Shown here: piece by piece, positions 21,115 through 22,997 of the stretch
Numbering within the stretch: the stretch's first letter is position 1
How the letters are laid out: each line of letters begins with the position of its first letter
Virus record (IMG/VR): IMGVR_UViG_3300020021_000116
Coordinates: 1-22,997 of that record
DNA: 22,997 nucleotides
Origin: a virus
Strand: one strand, 5' to 3'
Notes under the pieces: generated by a model
Seen by the model: the letters and a program-made list of their open reading frames with translations, nothing else
The model's database searches: none
Told to the model about the DNA's origin: nothing
Position numbers and translations under genes: made by a program

Positions 21115-22997
21115 TTAAGAACTCAAGTCAACGCTATTCCCTGAAATTTGCTCAATTATTTCTTTACCTGTTGCAGTAGCCCATCGCTCATGATTTTTTA
21201 AAGTGATGGCGCGGTATATAGAAGCACCAATATGAAATTGCGTTTGCCGGCCGTTAAACGGTGCGCGACATAGCATTCTACCTATGCGCTTATCAGTCGG
21301 TTTTGAAATACTGTGCTTACGAGCATAGTCCGCAACCTCGTTAACTAGCACCACCTCGTGATTCAGCGGTCCTATGTTCTGCTCTAAAGCTGTCTGCAAT
21401 AACTCATAATCAGGACTAATTGATGATTCGATCATCTCTTTACGAGCTGCTGTCTCTGGCGCCCTGGCATCTGGCGAGAAGCCCACTATTGATACGCCTA
21501 GGAAGTAATGTCTTAAGACCGGAGCAGCTCTCGGAGTCAATAGAAAATCGTGATATATCCATTTGACTTCTTTGGGCGTCATTGTCGGAGCGTGCAGCTC
21601 GTGAATTGCCCATTTACGATCATTATTATCGATTGCGGCGGCGTCTTCCTTATTGCTGCTGCCCGTGACGAATAGATGGTTAGGTGCCGTGTAGCCGCGC
21701 AAGCCCTTGGGCGCCATAGATAGAGTGTCGTCCGATATCCAATCTTCTACCTTTTTGCTGATTGCTTCCCGCTCGCCTCGCGTCCCTGCCCTGAACTCTT
21801 TCAAATTTACGTGCCATGCTCCTATAAGGTAGTCATTAAAATCGCTATTTAACAAGGAAGACGTAACATCTTGCGAATAGTGATTTCCCACCAGCAACGC
21901 AGGGATTGTCTTTATTAGTGTTGTCTTGCCGCTACCTTGCGTCTCAGACCAAATGAGCGGCGCTGAACGGATCTTAACGCCGGGTTTTTGCACAACGTGC
22001 GCCAAAAACTTAGTGTAATAGTCGCGAAATACCGAATCGTCGATGCGATCAAACACCCAGTTTATTTTCTCTAGTTCTAATGCAGTAGGCTCAATCGGTG
22101 TGGGCAATTGGTTGCGGTAGAGATTGGCGTATTGCCCTAGTTTATCGTCGAATATTGCATCTTCACCGGGGTGAAACGCCAGTGAGTCCACAATGCGTTT
22201 GGATGTACTGCCTTTAAGAACTTTGACTGGATTTAAGCGTCCTGTCTTGACGCGCGGCATCATGGACGTGAATAAATGCTCAATGGCATTATCACTGCCA
22301 ATAATCGTGTGGTGCTCCGTATCGAAATAGCGCTCTGCGCCGCGCACGAAGACTAATCGTTTTTCGAGTATCTCAATACTTGCTTGATGCTTCGCGCGGA
22401 CTGCGGCTTTAAGCTCGTCCTCCGTAGTCTCCCCTACCGCCTCTGCAGACTCGATAGGGAACTCATCGGCATCCGCCGGCAGTTCAGCAACTAGCGCCTG
22501 GCCCGATGCCACATGCTTACCAGGACCACTAGAGAAGGATAGCCAATGCGTCTTAAGCAGCGCATCTCCTGGATAGGGTTTGCGCTTTATTCCTTTCGAC
22601 CATTGGCACCAAATCTCAAAGCCTTCTTGAGCGCCGCCGGTCCCATCATTAAGCTGCATCCCGACTTTCAGCCATTCATCATATTCGCAATTCGGATCAT
22701 GCTTAAATGCTGCGCGCTTAAGCTTGCTAAGGTCAATAGAGGGGCGCGGCGCAGTCGGCGGCAAAGATTCTACTTCTGAATCTTCGGCCGTCAGGCTGCG
22801 CCAAACCGCCAGCAGTCCAGCAGGGATTGAGGGCAGATTGGACCAATGGCCTATCATCGGTTCTGGATATAACCAGCAGTACGGCTTTTTGGTATCTGGA
22901 TGAATGCTTGGCGGCAAGACATCCTGAACCGAATCGCCTTGAGCGGTAGCGCAGCGTAGTTCAAGGCCGCTGCCTTTAGGTTTAAATGTGCGAAGCG
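21115..22997 (-). CDS. Primase-polymerase/SF3-type helicase (5' end cut off by the right edge)
   Basis: At least 626 residues are visible; the frame stays open to the last base, so the start lies outside. The upstream part (GSGLELRCATAQGD, then DVLPPSIHP around 22900) is the C-terminal end of a bifunctional primase-polymerase domain. Next comes a PriCT-2-type domain (LKRAAFKHDPNCEYDEWLKV to LKTHWLSFSSGPGKH). The helicase part has Walker A SETQGSGKTT (about 21920-21950), a Walker B-like WHVNLKEF, and a sensor segment GSSNKEDAAAIDNNDRKWA. This D5/SF3-like combination makes primers and unwinds DNA at phage origins. A TTG at 22917 that could be mistaken for a start lies inside the primase domain. 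It is the first gene of the operon within the window. Confidence 0.9.
   Translation of the reverse strand, partial: LRTFKPKGSGLELRCATAQGDSVQDVLPPSIHPDTKKPYCWLYPEPMIGHWSNLPSIPAGLLAVWRSLTAEDSEVESLPPTAPRPSIDLSKLKRAAFKHDPNCEYDEWLKVGMQLNDGTGGAQEGFEIWCQWSKGIKRKPYPGDALLKTHWLSFSSGPGKHVASGQALVAELPADADEFPIESAEAVGETTEDELKAAVRAKHQASIEILEKRLVFVRGAERYFDTEHHTIIGSDNAIEHLFTSMMPRVKTGRLNPVKVLKGSTSKRIVDSLAFHPGEDAIFDDKLGQYANLYRNQLPTPIEPTALELEKINWVFDRIDDSVFRDYYTKFLAHVVQKPGVKIRSAPLIWSETQGSGKTTLIKTIPALLVGNHYSQDVTSSLLNSDFNDYLIGAWHVNLKEFRAGTRGEREAISKKVEDWISDDTLSMAPKGLRGYTAPNHLFVTGSSNKEDAAAIDNNDRKWAIHELHAPTMTPKEVKWIYHDFLLTPRAAPVLRHYFLGVSIVGFSPDARAPETAARKEMIESSISPDYELLQTALEQNIGPLNHEVVLVNEVADYARKHSISKPTDKRIGRMLCRAPFNGRQTQFHIGASIYRAITLKNHERWATATGKEIIEQISGNSVDLSS

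Noticed and set aside
22915-22917. TTG as the start of the primase-helicase
   Set aside because: The codons before it continue an open frame with primase-polymerase sequence to the right edge, so the gene starts outside the window.
1-22997. CRISPR array, insertion sequence, integrase or rRNA
   Set aside because: No regularly spaced repeats, no transposase or recombinase motifs (only a transposase-like zinc ribbon within another protein), and no rRNA-like sequence were seen.

Overview
This window is most simply read as about 23 kb of a tailed double-stranded DNA bacteriophage (Caudoviricetes), probably a lytic or weakly temperate phage of a Gram-negative host. It could also be a prophage segment, because neither end of the element is visible. 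The podovirus-like reading rests on a left-hand block that resembles the internal-virion/ejection-protein region of T7-like and Bcep22-like phages: a GNAT-like gp13-type fragment, then small Ala/Gln/Asn-rich virion proteins, then large ejection-type proteins. The host cannot be named from the sequence. There is no tRNA, integrase, insertion sequence or CRISPR array. Coding density is extreme: the largest gap is about 140 bases, and most neighbours overlap by 1-17 bases through TAATG, ATGA or GTGA junctions.

Layout. Positions 2-9321 are on the + strand. They hold the late genes: end of a GNAT-like protein, four small virion proteins whose N-termini all read M-G-(S/T), two large virion/ejection-type proteins (473 and 694 aa), a collagen-like fibre with a LamG-type C-terminus (597 aa), two small unrecognised proteins, and a lysis cassette (3-TM holin, a 57-aa membrane protein, GH24 lysozyme with an intact E-D-T triad). 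The + genes converge near 9450 on a leftward operon that fills the rest of the window.

The − strand (22997 to 9460, read right to left) is the replication and nucleotide-metabolism block: primase-polymerase/SF3 helicase (cut by the right edge), a helical acidic-linker protein, a structured intergenic RNA, two small proteins, a DUF2800 Cas4-like nuclease, two small proteins (one a zinc-finger), a DUF2815 single-strand-binding-type protein, and then a strong intrinsic terminator. Beyond the terminator come a small protein, a MycE-like methyltransferase, family A DNA polymerase, VRR-NUC nuclease with a Cys-rich tail, HNH nuclease, C5-cytosine methyltransferase, SNF2-type helicase, a two-helix membrane protein, a dATP/dGTP diphosphohydrolase-type protein, three small proteins and a zinc-ribbon metallophosphoesterase-like protein.

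How it works together. The − strand set gives priming, unwinding, polymerisation, ssDNA coating, recombination-type nucleases and DNA modification. The + strand set gives DNA ejection, host adsorption and lysis. The most interesting observations are a 316-codon ORF nested in the +1 frame of the cytosine methyltransferase with its own internal repeats, a terminator whose T-tract abuts the Shine-Dalgarno of the polymerase operon, an 11-bp-stem structured RNA at 20664-20717, a sugar-O-methyltransferase-like enzyme placed next to the polymerase, and a metallophosphoesterase fused to a transposase-like zinc ribbon.
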